This document shows, in pieces, positions 33,841 through 46,100 of a stretch of 64,000 nucleotides of DNA. The stretch is from the NCBI GenBank assembly GCA_028023455.1, contig JAQFVV010006274.1:5642001-5706000 (forward strand), in the 5' to 3' direction. A program made the position numbers and the translations under genes. Position 1 is the stretch's first letter. Every line of letters starts with the position of its first letter. The DNA comes from Epiperipatus broadwayi. Taxonomy: Eukaryota; Onychophora; Udeonychophora; Euonychophora; Peripatidae. The notes below the pieces were generated by a model. The model was given only the letters and a program-made list of their open reading frames with translations, did not search any database and was not told the origin of the DNA.

Positions 33841-34612
33841 AAACCACTAAACATCACATGATCACCATTGATTGCTATTGTTAGCACAAGATGGCACTAC
33901 TATATGGAGAGTTTTGCTTTGTTTAAAATGTATGTTATTTTTTTTAATTAAAACAGGCAAAACTCTCCATACAGTAGTGCCACTCAGTGCCACCAAGAGT
34001 AATCGATGGATGCCAGAAGGCTTGTGCATAAAATCCATATCTAGTGCCTACTCATCCAATATCCCAGACTAGTTTCTGGCTTGTGGTCTTCATCAGTGAG
34101 AAGCTTTGGATCTGAGAGCACTGCACCTAGATCTTAGGATCTAATGCAACCCTCCAGCAGCCACCTTTTATCTCTACTTAACTATAAAACTATGAGAATA
34201 AAATTGAAAACACAGTAATATTTTCGATCAAAGCTCAATAGCTTGTGTAGTCATATGGGTCTGAACCCAGTTCAGTACCCATACATTTTGGTGTCTTTGC
34301 CTCTTTAACAACCATAGCCACCACTATCCTTTTAGACAGGATTAGTGTTAAACTACTAAACATAACATGATCACTATTTTTTATGCTAGCACATTACTGT
34401 TATTAAAACAGGCAAAACTCTCCATACAGTAGTGCCACTCGGTGCCAACCAGAATAGGCACTAGATAGGGATTTTATGCACGAGCCTTCTGGCATCCATC
34501 GATTACTCTGGTTGGCACTGAGTGGCATTACTGTATGGAGAGTTTTGCCTGTTTTAATAACAGTAATGTGCTAGCATAAGAAATAGTAATCATGTGATTT
34601 TTTTAATTACAT
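33841..34612. mobile_element. Foldback element, copy 2, with hammerhead-like motif
   Basis: This is the second member of the family at 4466-5360, in mirror-image order. A core module (33950-34345, with AGATCTTAGGATCTAATGCA and AGCAGCCACCTTTTATCTCT) comes first. A near-perfect foldback follows (34348-34612): ATGCTAGCACATTACTGTTA, then TTAAAACAGGCAAAACTCTC on the left, and their reverse complements at the right end. A third, partial copy of the terminal sequence lies at 33841-33920. No coding frame is seen. The last recognisable base is in the CATGTGAT block near 34606-34613. Confidence 0.75.
34054..34111 (-). ncRNA. Candidate type I hammerhead ribozyme
   Basis: From 34111 on the minus strand: ATCCAA, AGCTTCTCA, core CTGATGA (34096-34090), AGACCACAAGCCA, GAAAC (34076-34072), TA, GTC (34069-34067), TGGGATA, TTGGAT. 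The core is the perfect consensus (CUGAUGA, GAAA, GUC triplet). Helix I pairs TCTCA with TGGGA, then ATCCAA with TTGGAT across an internal loop. Helix II is weak (one internal A-C opposition and the A-A at its base). The ACTAGT palindrome that would allow dimeric pairing through helix III is intact. Confidence 0.5.
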
Positions 34613-35651
34613 TTATAGACAATTAATACTAAGAAGATTTCATTAGTTTTCTTTGGTATAATTTTTATAAAAAAATTGAACATTGTTTAATCTTAGCTCA
34701 GGGGCAGAATTTTTTTAAATATACCCAAGATATTTTATTAGAGTTTAATTTATATATTGTTTTATAAAAAAATTTGTAATTCCTTTTTGTAAGTAATTAA
34801 AAGATTCATCTTTGAGCTGATAAAGAAAAAAAATTAAGTCAAAAATAAGATAGCTTGTGAAATTCTGTTTTTTGTCTGTATTCTATAAAAAGACAAAATT
34901 TTGCTTTATGATGGCAGTGAGTGGGACAATTCGGTGAGAGAAGAGTGCTGCAATTTGGCTATTGGCAGAAAATCCAATGAGTGCTACAATTTCCTCAGTG
35001 GCAGAGAAGGAAATAAATAGCAGAAATAAAAAAAAAAAGAATGCTGATGGAAGAGTAAAAAAAATTAAACCAAATACATTCACCAGGTATACCAGATCTA
35101 ATCCTGGAATAGTTACTATGTGACCTGTATTTCATTATGTTGAGACCTGCCTAGCAAGAAAAGGTAGCAGAAATCAAAATCATTGCTATCCACTGTATTT
35201 ACTGCACATTTGTACAAAACATTATAAGTTAAAGCATATCAAGGAAGTTTTGTTTTGGTTAAGAAAAATGGTAAATGGTCATCATAGAAGCCAGCATTAT
35301 ATACTGACTGGTATGGATAAGTATGGCTGCAGAAAGGAGTTTGCTATTAACTGAAAGGCGACCCTTTGAATCCTCTTGGAGGCCTTAAAGGAACCGAGCA
35401 GGGCAAATTCCTAATGTCCACTCCATATGTTCTTGTCGTTGCAGCTGTTATTACTATGTGATTATTCATATAGTATACGAACATGGATGGACTGCTCACT
35501 AACATGCATTAGCCAGCGTGGTTAGTTTATTGGCTTTTTACCTCTGAGTTTAAGATCAAGAAACACCATGGTCTTTCTTCTCAGTTGCCTGATAAGGCAG
35601 AATGAATGTATGTGTAAATGATAAATATTTTTTCAATAGATATATACAATT
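34613..35651 (+). other. Intron sequence, probably including the RTE 5' region
   Basis: From about 35090 the sequence is less AT-rich and may be the 5' untranslated part of the RTE element that follows; there is no second copy here to set the border. No protein-coding similarity was found. Confidence 0.4.
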
Positions 35652-38592
35652 ATGACAGACAAAAATAAAGCATGGCCCTTATTCCCAGGAGGCTGTAAAG
35701 TCACCAACCAAGGCAGCGGTTGGTGGCCGAAGGCGGAGGGTGCTAAGAATCCCCTGATTGTGGACCCAGGCTGCCATTTGATGATGACTTTTTATTTAGA
35801 TACTTACAACTGCAGATCACTTTCAAGTGAAGGAAGATTGCAAGAATTAGAAGAACTGTCTTATATTAAATGGGACATTATTGGACTTTGTGAAGTTAGA
35901 AGAAAAGGTGAAGAGACAATTGATTTAAAAAGTGGACATGTACTCTACTATAAAGGCACAAATATTGGAAATACAAGTGGAGTAGGATTCATTATAAATA
36001 AAAAGTGGAAGAACAACATTGTGGAGATTGATGGTGTATCAGACAGAGTGGCAAGATTAGTTATACAACTTAATAGCAGATACCAAATGCAGATAATTCA
36101 GATTTATGCCCCAACAAGTTCTCAGAGTGATGAAGTTATAGAAGATTTTTATATGGATGTACAAAAGGCTTTTGATCAGAGTAAACAACATTTTAAAATT
36201 GTTATGGGAGACTTTAATGCTAGAATTGGTAAACAAATGAAAGATGAAAGTGCTGTAGGTAATTTTGGTTATGGTAATAGAAATGAGAGAGGTCATAGAC
36301 TTGTGGAGTTTGCAGAAAAAGAAAAACTTTATATTATGAATTCTTTTTTTTTTTGAGAAAAATGTTAAAAGGAAATGGACATGGAAGCATCCAAATGAAG
36401 GTACAGCAGAATTGGATTATATTTTGACTAACAGAAAATATATATTTCAAGATTGTAATGTTCTTAATAAATTTAACACAGGAAGTGATCATCGATTAGT
36501 AAGATGTAAGATATGTGTTAATGCAAAACTAGAGAGACAAAAATTATTAAGAAAAACAATATTTACAGTTGATATTCCTAATTCAGAAACATTCTAATGA
36601 ATTTAAATTAGAACTTACAAATCGGTTTCAAGTATTAGTAGATTTTGAACATGATTCAGATTTGAATGAAATTAATAAGAAAATAACTGATACACTTTTA
36701 AAAACTGCAACAAAGATAGCTGGTAGAAAAAAGCAGCAATTGACCAATAAAATTTCTACTGAGACTAGAGAATTTATGAAGAAAAGAAGGAATATGAAGA
36801 TATACAAAAATGATGCATTAAAAAGGATTGAATACCTCGAATTCTGTAAAATGGTGCAGAAAAGAGTTGAAAATGATATAAGAAAGTATAACTGTGAACT
36901 AGCAAGGAAAGCTGAGAAAGAATAAAAGTCTCAAGAGTGTAAAACAACATTTTGGTATTGGTAGGAAATTTATATCTGCAATAAGAAAAAAAGATGGAAT
37001 TATTACTAAAAAGAGAGATGACATCATGAAATGGGTAGAAGACTTCTATCAAGAATTATATAGTAATAAAGAACAAGTACCTCCTATATCTATTATATCT
37101 TCCGAATTGCCCAGAATTTTAAATGAAGAAGTGAGACATGCAATTAAATTTATGAAGAAAGGAAAGGCTCCAGGTAATGATGGAATTATAATTGATATAT
37201 TAAAAGAAGCAGGTGAAGAAATAGAAATTTTTTAGCAAAGTTATATACCAAATGTCTAAATGATAAAGATGTACCAGATGATTGGAAGAATGCAGTATTA
37301 ATATTTAAAAAAGGTGATAAAGAAGATATTAGAAATTACAGACCTATCAGCCTTTTATCAGTTTTATACAAAATTTTTACCAAGATAATTACAACTCGTC
37401 TACAGAGAACATTGGATTTCCACCAACCAAGAGAACAAGCTGGATTTAAAAGTGGTTTTAGTACAGTAGATCATATCCAGGTATTGAGAGAAGTTATAGA
37501 AAGGACAAATGAATATGAGTTGCCATTATGCTTTGGATTTGTAGATTATGAAAAGGCATTTGATTCTATAAACATTTCTTCAGTGATTAAAGCATTGGAT
37601 CATCAAGGTATAGATCCAGGATATTGTCATATTTTAAAGAATATTTATAAAAATGCAACAGCAACAATTAGATTACATAATAATACTAGGAAAGTCAACA
37701 TTGAGAAGGGTGTAAGACAGGATGACTCCATATCTCCAAAACTTTTTACAGCAGTGCTGCAAGAAGTATTTTGTGGATTAAAATGGGAAGCTAAAGGAGT
37801 GAAAGTAAATGGAGATTATTTAAGTCATTTAGATTTTGCAGATGATGTAGTTGTTTTTGCAAATAATGCTTTAGAGCTGCAGGAAATGTTGCAGGAGTTA
37901 TCAGATGAAAGTAGGAAAGTAGGACTAAAGATAAATGTTAAAAAGACTAAAGTAATGTTTAATGGATTTTCTCAAAATATGAAAATAAAGATTGATTATG
38001 ATGAGTTAGAAGAAGTTAACAGCTACAAATACCTTGGTCAGATTATTAATACAGATGGAAACATAATGGATGAAATTAATCATAGAATTAAACTTGGTTG
38101 GAGTGCTTTTGGTAGAAATAACTTGATACTAAAAGGAAATATGCCTATGTGTTTGAAAAGAAAGTTTTTTAATAAATGTGTTTTACCAGTTCTTACTTAT
38201 GGATCTGAGACTTGGACACTTAATAGAAGAGCAATACAGAGACTTCAGACCACTCAAAGAAGTATGGAGAGATGCATGTTAGGAGTAACAAGAAGAGATC
38301 GAAAATGCAATATATGAGTAAGAAAACAAACAGGTGTTATTGACCTCATTGAAAAAATTAAAAGACTAGAGTTGGGCTGGACATACTGCTAGAAAAGATG
38401 ATAATAGATGGACAATTGAAATCTTAAACCGAATTCCAAGAGATTGCAAAAGACCCAGAAAGAGACCACATGTGAGATGGATGGGTGAAATAAGAAAGTG
38501 CAGGTGTGATTTGGAGAAGAGAAGCTAAAGATTGGAGATGGTTTGAACTTGGAGAGACCTTCATTCTGCAATGGATTGATAATGGTTGTTGA
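35652..38592 (+). pseudogene. RTE endonuclease-reverse transcriptase, frameshifted
   Basis: Residues 1-40 are an N-terminal leader starting MTDKNKAWPLFPGGC. The endonuclease follows: NCRSLSSEGRLQEL, IIGLCEVRRKGEE (catalytic Glu), IYAPTSS, VMGDFNARIG, and after a frameshift in a T-run at 36346-36355, AELDYILTN and GSDHRLVR (catalytic Asp-His). The RT gives GKAPGNDGI, FVDYEKAFDSI, GVRQDDSISPKLF and LDFADDVVVFA, so the catalytic Asp residues are present. GVRQDD replaces the usual GVRQGD. The C-terminus includes LTYGSETWTL and RKRPHVRWMGEI. Lesions: the T-run shift, shifts near 36570, 36905, 37225, 38365 and 38500, and a TGA at 38315-38317. This enzyme would nick DNA and copy its own RNA; it is not functional as it stands. 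Confidence 0.85.
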
Positions 38593-38608
38593 TGATGATG
38601 ATGATGGA
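35652..38608 (+). mobile_element. RTE-type LINE, nearly full length
   Basis: A single endonuclease-RT open region, broken by a handful of lesions, ends 1 bp after a short (GAT)n tail at 38591-38607. A simple-repeat tail of this kind instead of poly(A) is characteristic of RTE/BovB-type elements. The length of about 3 kb fits that clade. Compared with the other LINEs in the window it has by far the fewest lesions, so it is probably the youngest non-LTR insertion here. Its 5' border is unknown. Confidence 0.85.
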
Positions 38609-39845
38609 TAAGTATTGCAGATGGGTCTTCTAAAAACCAAGAGAAGGAAAAAGGAAAGGCCTATCCCCCTGCCCCAATTTTGGTATAAGAAAAAATTAGG
38701 ACATTTAAGTATTATTATTTTTCTTGGTCTTGGGTTTTCTTTCTTGATATTTTTAGAAAGATGTCCATTTAAGTAATTCATATCTTACATAAATTAAGTT
38801 GTGCGTATTCAAATGGATGTGTGTGTATGGAATTAGTTAAATAATTTTTTTGTTTACTTCTTTGTGAAATCCATGATGAATAATGATAATGCCATTTTTA
38901 AAAAAAGGAAAAGGAAAGTAATTTTTTTTAAATTTTATTAATATGTAAAAAGCATGATTGAAATATAATCAATTTTGCTGACATTCTTTATTTATGTAAT
39001 ATTATTGATTATTATGAGTATTATATATATTTTTTGTTTTTTATTTATATACGTATGTATTTATATGTCCACAATCTGTTGTGTTAAGTTATACAATAAG
39101 AAACAAATAGAAAGGAAGGTTTGTTCTGTTACATTGCTAAGTAATGTATTGTGGATTAGATTTTTTTCTTTTGTATTGTTATTATTATTATTAGATATAT
39201 TTTTTTAATTTATAATTAAGATTAATAAAATGATTTTTTGAATATACTCATCTCACTTCATAGTTAATATGAATAAGATGTATATTTATTGTAAGATAGG
39301 CTATTTATCGTGAGAATTAGAATAATAGAGCTACTAAATGGGATAAACTTAATGTTGGGTGTATCACTTGATAATGATCGAGTAGGGCATCTTTCTATGA
39401 AAGTGGCACTTAAAGCTCATGGGGCTTTGTAAAATGCTTTATCTAGGCTAAATTTGGCTGACCCTGGATGGAGATGATTGTCTAAATAGGGTGATAAGAA
39501 AATATAACTGATGGCTATCCCCTTTTTACAATATAATTTGTGATCTAGTGCAAATTTTATTTAACAGACTCACACGAGTAAAGGTTTTATCTAAGTCTGC
39601 TATTGCTCCTGATGTTGGGTCTAAGAATTAGAATAGGTTACTAATGAAAAGATAATTGTTGCATTAGTGAAACTAATTATTTTACTCAGCCTGATCTTCT
39701 AGTTGAGTGAGAGAGTTTGAACTTGATAGAGATGGGTAAAGTGGTACCCGTTTAAATATATAATCATATGATACCTTGAATTTAAAGAATGTTTGTAAAC
39801 TTATATTAATCTTATCAGTAATATATATATTTTTTTGTTTTTTAG
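38609..39845 (+). other. End of the giant EML intron
   Basis: No element with recognisable ends. The stretch 39300-39760 is less AT-rich and could be an old repeat. A T-rich tract and TTTTAG at 39845 form the 3' splice site of the next exon. Confidence 0.5.
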
Positions 39846-39980
39846 AGTGGTGGGGAGGCTATTTTAGCAGTTGACTTTCATCCTATTGATAAAACTCTTT
39901 TTGTTACTTGCGGCAAAAGTCATATAAATTTTTGGAGAATAGAAGGCACAACAGTAACAAAAAAATTGGGAACATTTGAG
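39846..39980 (+). CDS. EML: EML-family WD40 protein, exon B
   Basis: A 135-bp exon of 45 codons, phase 0 at both ends, lies between TTTTAG and GTAAAA. It encodes SGGEAILAVDFHPIDKTLFV, then TCGKSHINFWRIEGTTVTKK and LGTFE. The blocks VDFHP and TCGKSH-x-x-FW are hallmarks of EML proteins: one WD40 blade in the first propeller, ending in the FW dipeptide that takes the place of WD. It joins exon A (8184-8288) in frame, across an intron of 31,557 bp, and exon C after a 76-bp intron. Confidence 0.92.
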
Positions 39981-40056
39981 GTAAAATTTTATATTTAAAT
40001 CACTGAGTTTTATTAGTATTTGGCTATTTATATAATCTTTTTTTTTTTTTTTTTAG

Positions 40057-40156
40057 AAATATGACAAGCCTAAGTATTTGGTTTGTCTAGCATTTTCAGA
40101 CAGTGGAGATATTTTAACAGGTGACTCCAATGGAAATATCTTTGTCTGGGGAAAAG
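40057..40156 (+). CDS. EML: EML-family WD40 protein, exon C
   Basis: A 100-bp exon, phase 0 at the start and leaving one base at the end (G before GTAAAA). It encodes KYDKPKYLVCLAFSDSGDIL, then TGDSNGNIFVWGK and the first base of a Gly codon. The KPK-x-x-x-C-x-x-F and TGDS-x-G-x-x-x-VW patterns are the next WD40 blade of the EML propeller. The 3' splice site has an 18-nt T-run before AG. The following exon, expected to begin in phase 2 with the AHEG-type blade, was not found before 64000. Confidence 0.92.
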
Positions 40157-43100
40157 GTAAAATATATATCTATATAAAAACTTGATATTTTATTAGATGT
40201 TAATTTAGAAAATTTGTTAAATATATATTTTTCTGAGTGTATTTATGTAAATTGGAAAAAATATTTCATATTTTAATTCACAATTCTGTTTCTATAGGCC
40301 AATATTTTATTCATTGTAACTTTTTGTTCCATTGAATGCTGATATTGTTTCATTTGTTGTATCATATTCACAAGCATTTCCATATTCCAGTTCTTGTCTA
40401 TTCTCTTAACTACCTCTGGGTTTTCAATGTCATTTCTGGACTGTCTTCTTTCCATGATACTTCCTTAGGCACTGGACTCATTCTACTTGTTTTTTTTTTG
40501 TTTTCAGTCTCCATTTTGTAGAGAAAATATTTATTTTTATTTTCAATATATAGAACTTCTTTTCTCTTTTTATATATGTTATATAGAACTTCTTTATCTT
40601 TTAATTATGTTATCTTGAATTTATTTATTTTAAATATGTTAAGCATTCTTATGTTTTTATATCCCAAGCATTCACCACACTTCCAAGAATATCATTTTCT
40701 TACAGCATTTAATCATTGTTCTTGATATTACTTCTTGTGCCAACCATTTTATAATTACAATTAATCTTCTTCAAAATATCTCGAGGTGTACCTTTCCTAC
40801 AATAAGGCTTCATGTTGTAGAGCCAAAAATTAAATATATATACTATGTAATAGACAGTCCCCTGCTTTAGGCATTGCCAATATCCATCGCCCGAAGCCAC
40901 TAATAGATTTATGGTCTAGAGTGTCTTCTTAAGTGAAATTAAACTATGATTATTACTATGAGATATTTTAATATCTCTAGATCAAGAAAAACAGAGATTC
41001 TTCAGAAGTATCAAACAGACAACAATAAACAAATACAAAAGCTTTATCTAAAAACAAACAAAACAAATTTATTAACAGTTTAATTATAATACAGACACCT
41101 CTATTACTCTTATATAATAGCAACAATTATAATAAAGAAACCTATATTACCCTTACATTTTTGTCATAGATTTCATTTGTTAACATTAAATAGCTTTTTT
41201 TAATATTAGCAATGACAAAACCTTATTATTTAATTAAATATCATCTCTGATGATTATTCCTTAATAACCATATAAAGTATATAATTCTGTTAGATATGTG
41301 TTAGCGACTGTAAAGATGTACTCATATATAAGTTTCACTCTTAACTCTCAAAGAAGAAGCAATAAAAAAACAGGCTACGTTAAATTTAAATATTCACAAA
41401 ACAAAGGCAATCACCAAATCAGTCTTAAACAATATGCATTCAACCTATACCATATAAACAACTCGGTATACAAATTAAAATCATATTCACTGTGAGAAAT
41501 GTCTCTAAACTTAGAGAAATCAAAGTCATCTATGAGTGATTTTATTAAATCATACTCGAGCAAGAATTAGTATTTACCACAGGGAGGCAAACGACATATT
41601 CAAAATTCAAATGTGCTGTATAAAACATCTACAGAATCACTATATAAATGCACACATATATTCTAACCTTTAATTCAGATGTTTATATGATACAAAGACA
41701 CATCAACATGCGTTAAAATTCTAAATAAAATAAAATCAGCTTTCTAAATTATTTATATATGTATACACGCACTTTGGCCTCAGTCACACACATACCATTA
41801 TTTTCCCTAATTTATAAATACCATATCCAAATGATTTTGAATAGCTTCCGAGATAACTTTTTTAAAACTAAATCTTAACCATTTAAAACTCAATCTTTCT
41901 TATATCTAGTCGGAGAAAGATTGATTTAACATTTACTTAAACTAAAATTGACTTTAATTTTTATTTTTAACAATAACTTAACTCTCTTTTTCCCTATTAC
42001 TGTCTAATAGCACATATATATTTATCACTTATATATGTCAAATTTTATACTAAGACCAAAGTAAGTATTATAAAATAGAAATAAAATTCAAAAGTTTAAC
42101 ATTGGAAAAGAAATATGATAAAATAAATATAAAGTTGGTGAACTAAATTACAAATTAAATTATATACATACATATACTGGCTTGGGGTTAATTAGAGTCT
42201 TAAATTTACAAAATTGTTTTTGATCATAAACTAAGAAAAATTGTTATTTTAAGTTTGAGAAAAAATTATTTAAATATGGAACAAACATTAAATTCATGCA
42301 CATATGTTTTGATTGTGATCAGATAGAAAACTCTTTGTAGTTCACTAATGAAATATATGGTTGATATTTTTCAAATATTCAGTCACAATCGAGTTTTTAC
42401 ATTCCGAGTAGACTCATTATTGAGAAGTGTGTTGTAGCCGCATGAAAACTGGTTGTCATGAAGTTAGAGCTAATTCAGCACACATATATTTAGAGATCAT
42501 GGTTAGGGATCATACTTGGGAAGTTCTTTAGTGAATTCAGCCACTCATGGTGGTTACTTCAACTGCTTGAAAAGGTTTCTTGAAATTCATGTTGACAGCA
42601 ATGACAATCTTAGTGAATGGTGAGCGGAGACAGTGAGCAAAGATAATTATTTTTTGAGTCTGCTTATTTTGGAAATATTTTTTTTATATAATTAAAATAA
42701 GCCAATAATTATTTTTAATCACCCACATTTACAAAATTCCTTAGCTAAAAAAAAATTATGTTTACTTGCATGATAACTAATTGTTATCTTAATCTCTAAA
42801 AATATATTCAATTGAAATTTTCAAACATTTGGAAAACATAAAAAAAGAAATTTACCCTATTGTTGTGATAAACTATTTTATATCAAATTCACTTTCGCTT
42901 CAAATATTTTTTTTTATAGCATAAGTTTTAAATGCTTATTTAGCTGAAATAAATTAGATTGAGTTGTTTTTTTAAAACTGAATCAAAAGAAATCAACTCT
43001 ATTTTTTTATTTTTGAACACACACATCTTTATTTATGCATGCATGCAATATTGTACTTGTTCTGATATCTTTTACAGGTAAAGCTGATCTGACTTTACAA

Positions 43101-46100
43101 TTTTTTTTTTTTAAAACCTTACATTAAGTAGTCTTTTTTTAAAAAAGAAAAAGAAGAAAAAAAATAATGTAATTGTTTTTATATGCTGTAACCCTTAGTT
43201 TCTTTCGTAAAGAAACTAATGATTGGGAAATAAATAGTAGGATTAGTTTCTTAACTATATCTGAGTAAAAAAAAAATTTTTTTAAGTTCAAGAAAAGTTA
43301 AAAGCTATATTTAGAGAGACCAATAACCGTGTGGCTTAGATTTAACGTATACAGAAAAATCTGTATTTTATTTAAAATTATAGCATATTATGTAAAGTGA
43401 AGGGGGATTGACTATTGTGCGCACTATGATATTTTAAAAATGTTGATTTATATATCTAAACAGAAAGGTATTTGTGAATCATAATATTTATGAATAAAAA
43501 TGTTAGTACAAATTGAAATTAAACTTGTTATAGATAGCATTTGTTTGACAGTTCTTTGTATGAGAATAGGTTTAAATTTTTAGGAAATTAGGGATTGTAC
43601 TAATATGAATAAAAGATATTTTTTACTAATATGAATATGAACAAGCAGTTCACTATTTAGTATTGTGAGTATGTGCATGTATGATGCATGTATAGATTTT
43701 TTTTCTCATGGAAATTTACACATTGTAGTCTAGACTAAAATGAATTTATTTTGTATGGGTTTTACAGGAATTGGTTATTGTTTTCAGTTCTAAATTTGAT
43801 TTAAGTTTTAAAGAAGAAATTTATTTATTTAATATCAGTTATATAAAATACCCGCAATTCTATATATATAAATTAATATTTCTCGTAGATCAAAGTGGCG
43901 TAAAATGTGTTAAGAAAGAAAAATAAACATAATCAGAGCTGAAAACAATAAACCAACATTTAACAAATGGTGTCAAAAGATTGTCTTGAGAGAGAATCGG
44001 TAGATTAGAAGAATCAAAGCAAAAAACTTGCGGGTGGCCTTTTTTTTTATAAAAGCTAGTGCAAATGAAGAAAGGGGGGATTTTTTTGCTAATTCGATAT
44101 CTGATCATCTTCACTGATCGTTTTGTCTCAGACAGCAATTGACTCAACTTATTGAGAAGTTTGTATATATTACTTAAAATGAATGGCTAAAAACAAATAA
44201 ATGGTGTACAAATCTCTCTTCAGAATCAATTATAGCAAAATTATTTTGCAACAAAAAGTTCTGTACTCAGTACCTTAATCTTTGTATTTGGCTTTTAAAA
44301 GTTTGTTTAAAAGAAGATACCTCAGGAACAATATTTTATCCATGGCTTACTCATCATTCTTATTAGTAATTTTTTTTTTTTTTTTGATTGTGACTTCAGT
44401 AAGAAGATACATGGAAAAAGAGCATCTAGAACACTATTGTGTTTGAATTTTTTTTTCTTTCCTAAAGGAAAGAGAGAGAAAGAGGCTTAAAGAAAATGAA
44501 ATTAGGGACTAAAATGTGAAACCAAGCATCTGGATTCGATCCCGGAAACAAAAGTATTTAAAAAACGAAAGTCATCTGCAGGACTAATTTTCAACAGTTT
44601 TAATTATCACGGTTAAATATCAAGTATCAATGTAGCTGCATCCTGAATGAAAAGAATTTTATGTGCATCCATAATCATTAATGTGAGATAGATATAATGT
44701 GTTTTCCAAGGCAATGAACTGAAAAATGGTAATTGGTGTTTATGGACAATACATACATGTTTTCTGTCAAATTGGCCTTGACTGTACAAAATATTCAGAC
44801 TTAGCTTTGAGGGAACCCAAACCAAAGAGACAATGTGTAATGTTTTATTGTTTATTTATTTTGCTTTTATTTATATGTTCATTAGTATGTTTAATAGATA
44901 TTTAACAATCATAGGAATTTTTTCAAAAAAAAAGAAATGATTTTGACCTATAAGAAACTGATGAAAAAAAAAAAATGTTAATATATAATAATGAGAAAGC
45001 ATAAATGCTTATATATTTGTCATATGAAAAAGGAAAAAAAAAAAAAATAGAAAAGATTTTTTTTTTATCAAAATTTTATGCCTATTATTAGATGTGTGAA
45101 AAGCATTTGAATGGTCATTGCTGCGCCTTAATGTGTAGATGTGATCTGTCTGGGTCGTAGATCTTGGATGAATGTTGCTGGGGCTTGATTTTGAAATTAA
45201 TATAGTTCATGAGTTTTGTTCATGATCGTTCAAAACTTTGTCATTTTGCATCAATACTATAATCACCCTGTGTGTGTGTATATGTGAAGCTGTAAATGCT
45301 GAGTATTATACTGAGGTAGAGTTATCGTACTACCTCGAATGCATAGATAGGAAATAACTATCTCATAATTTAGTTACTATGTATGCAGGTATTGGGAGAT
45401 CGAGGACTTGATCCCAGCTCCATTTGTATTTATTATTTAATTAGGGAATATTGATACAGTTGTGATAAAATGTTTTGCATGCCTATTTAAAGTAAATGTG
45501 TAGAGACTAGTTCCTCACATAATATGTAGCCTCAGGAAGAAGGCAGTTCTCTGGCCAATGCTAACATTTGAAGTTATGAACTGTTTAATTTCCCTTACAG
45601 AGACACTAATGTGTGTGTTGTGAAGTGCTGCATAGTAATATAAAATATCTGGAGGGTTTTGCAAGATAGTATAAAAGTTGCTATGACAGGGTTAGTGTTA
45701 TAATCAGATGTGTGTGTTGATGTGGGGGATGACAGAGAGTGGCGTTAATTTATGAACTGGCTGATCTGTAGTCAGAGTTTGTGGAAGATAATAAAATTAG
45801 ACATCATCAGGCTGTAACAACATACTAGCCTATCAAAATGTATACAGTCACTAAAGTGGTAACATGATGATCAGAATTACAGGGGGACAGCAATGAATAT
45901 TTCGCAGGCATGGAAATAAAACTATGATTTTTATATTTCAACCAATTATTTAGACTGATTGGAAAATTTGGATACAACATTATCTTTACATAGGAAATAC
46001 AAAATATTGTTGCTTATTAGAATAGTTCAATTTATAATTTTTGTAATGAGGGGGGGGGGGACAAGAAATTGAGTAGGTTGTTAGGTAAAGTTATAGGATA

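Noticed and set aside
40273-40900. Minus-strand charged frames that look a little like a retroelement gag
   Set aside because: Only a Gln/Met/Lys-rich segment without zinc knuckle, protease or neighbouring pol; too weak to call.
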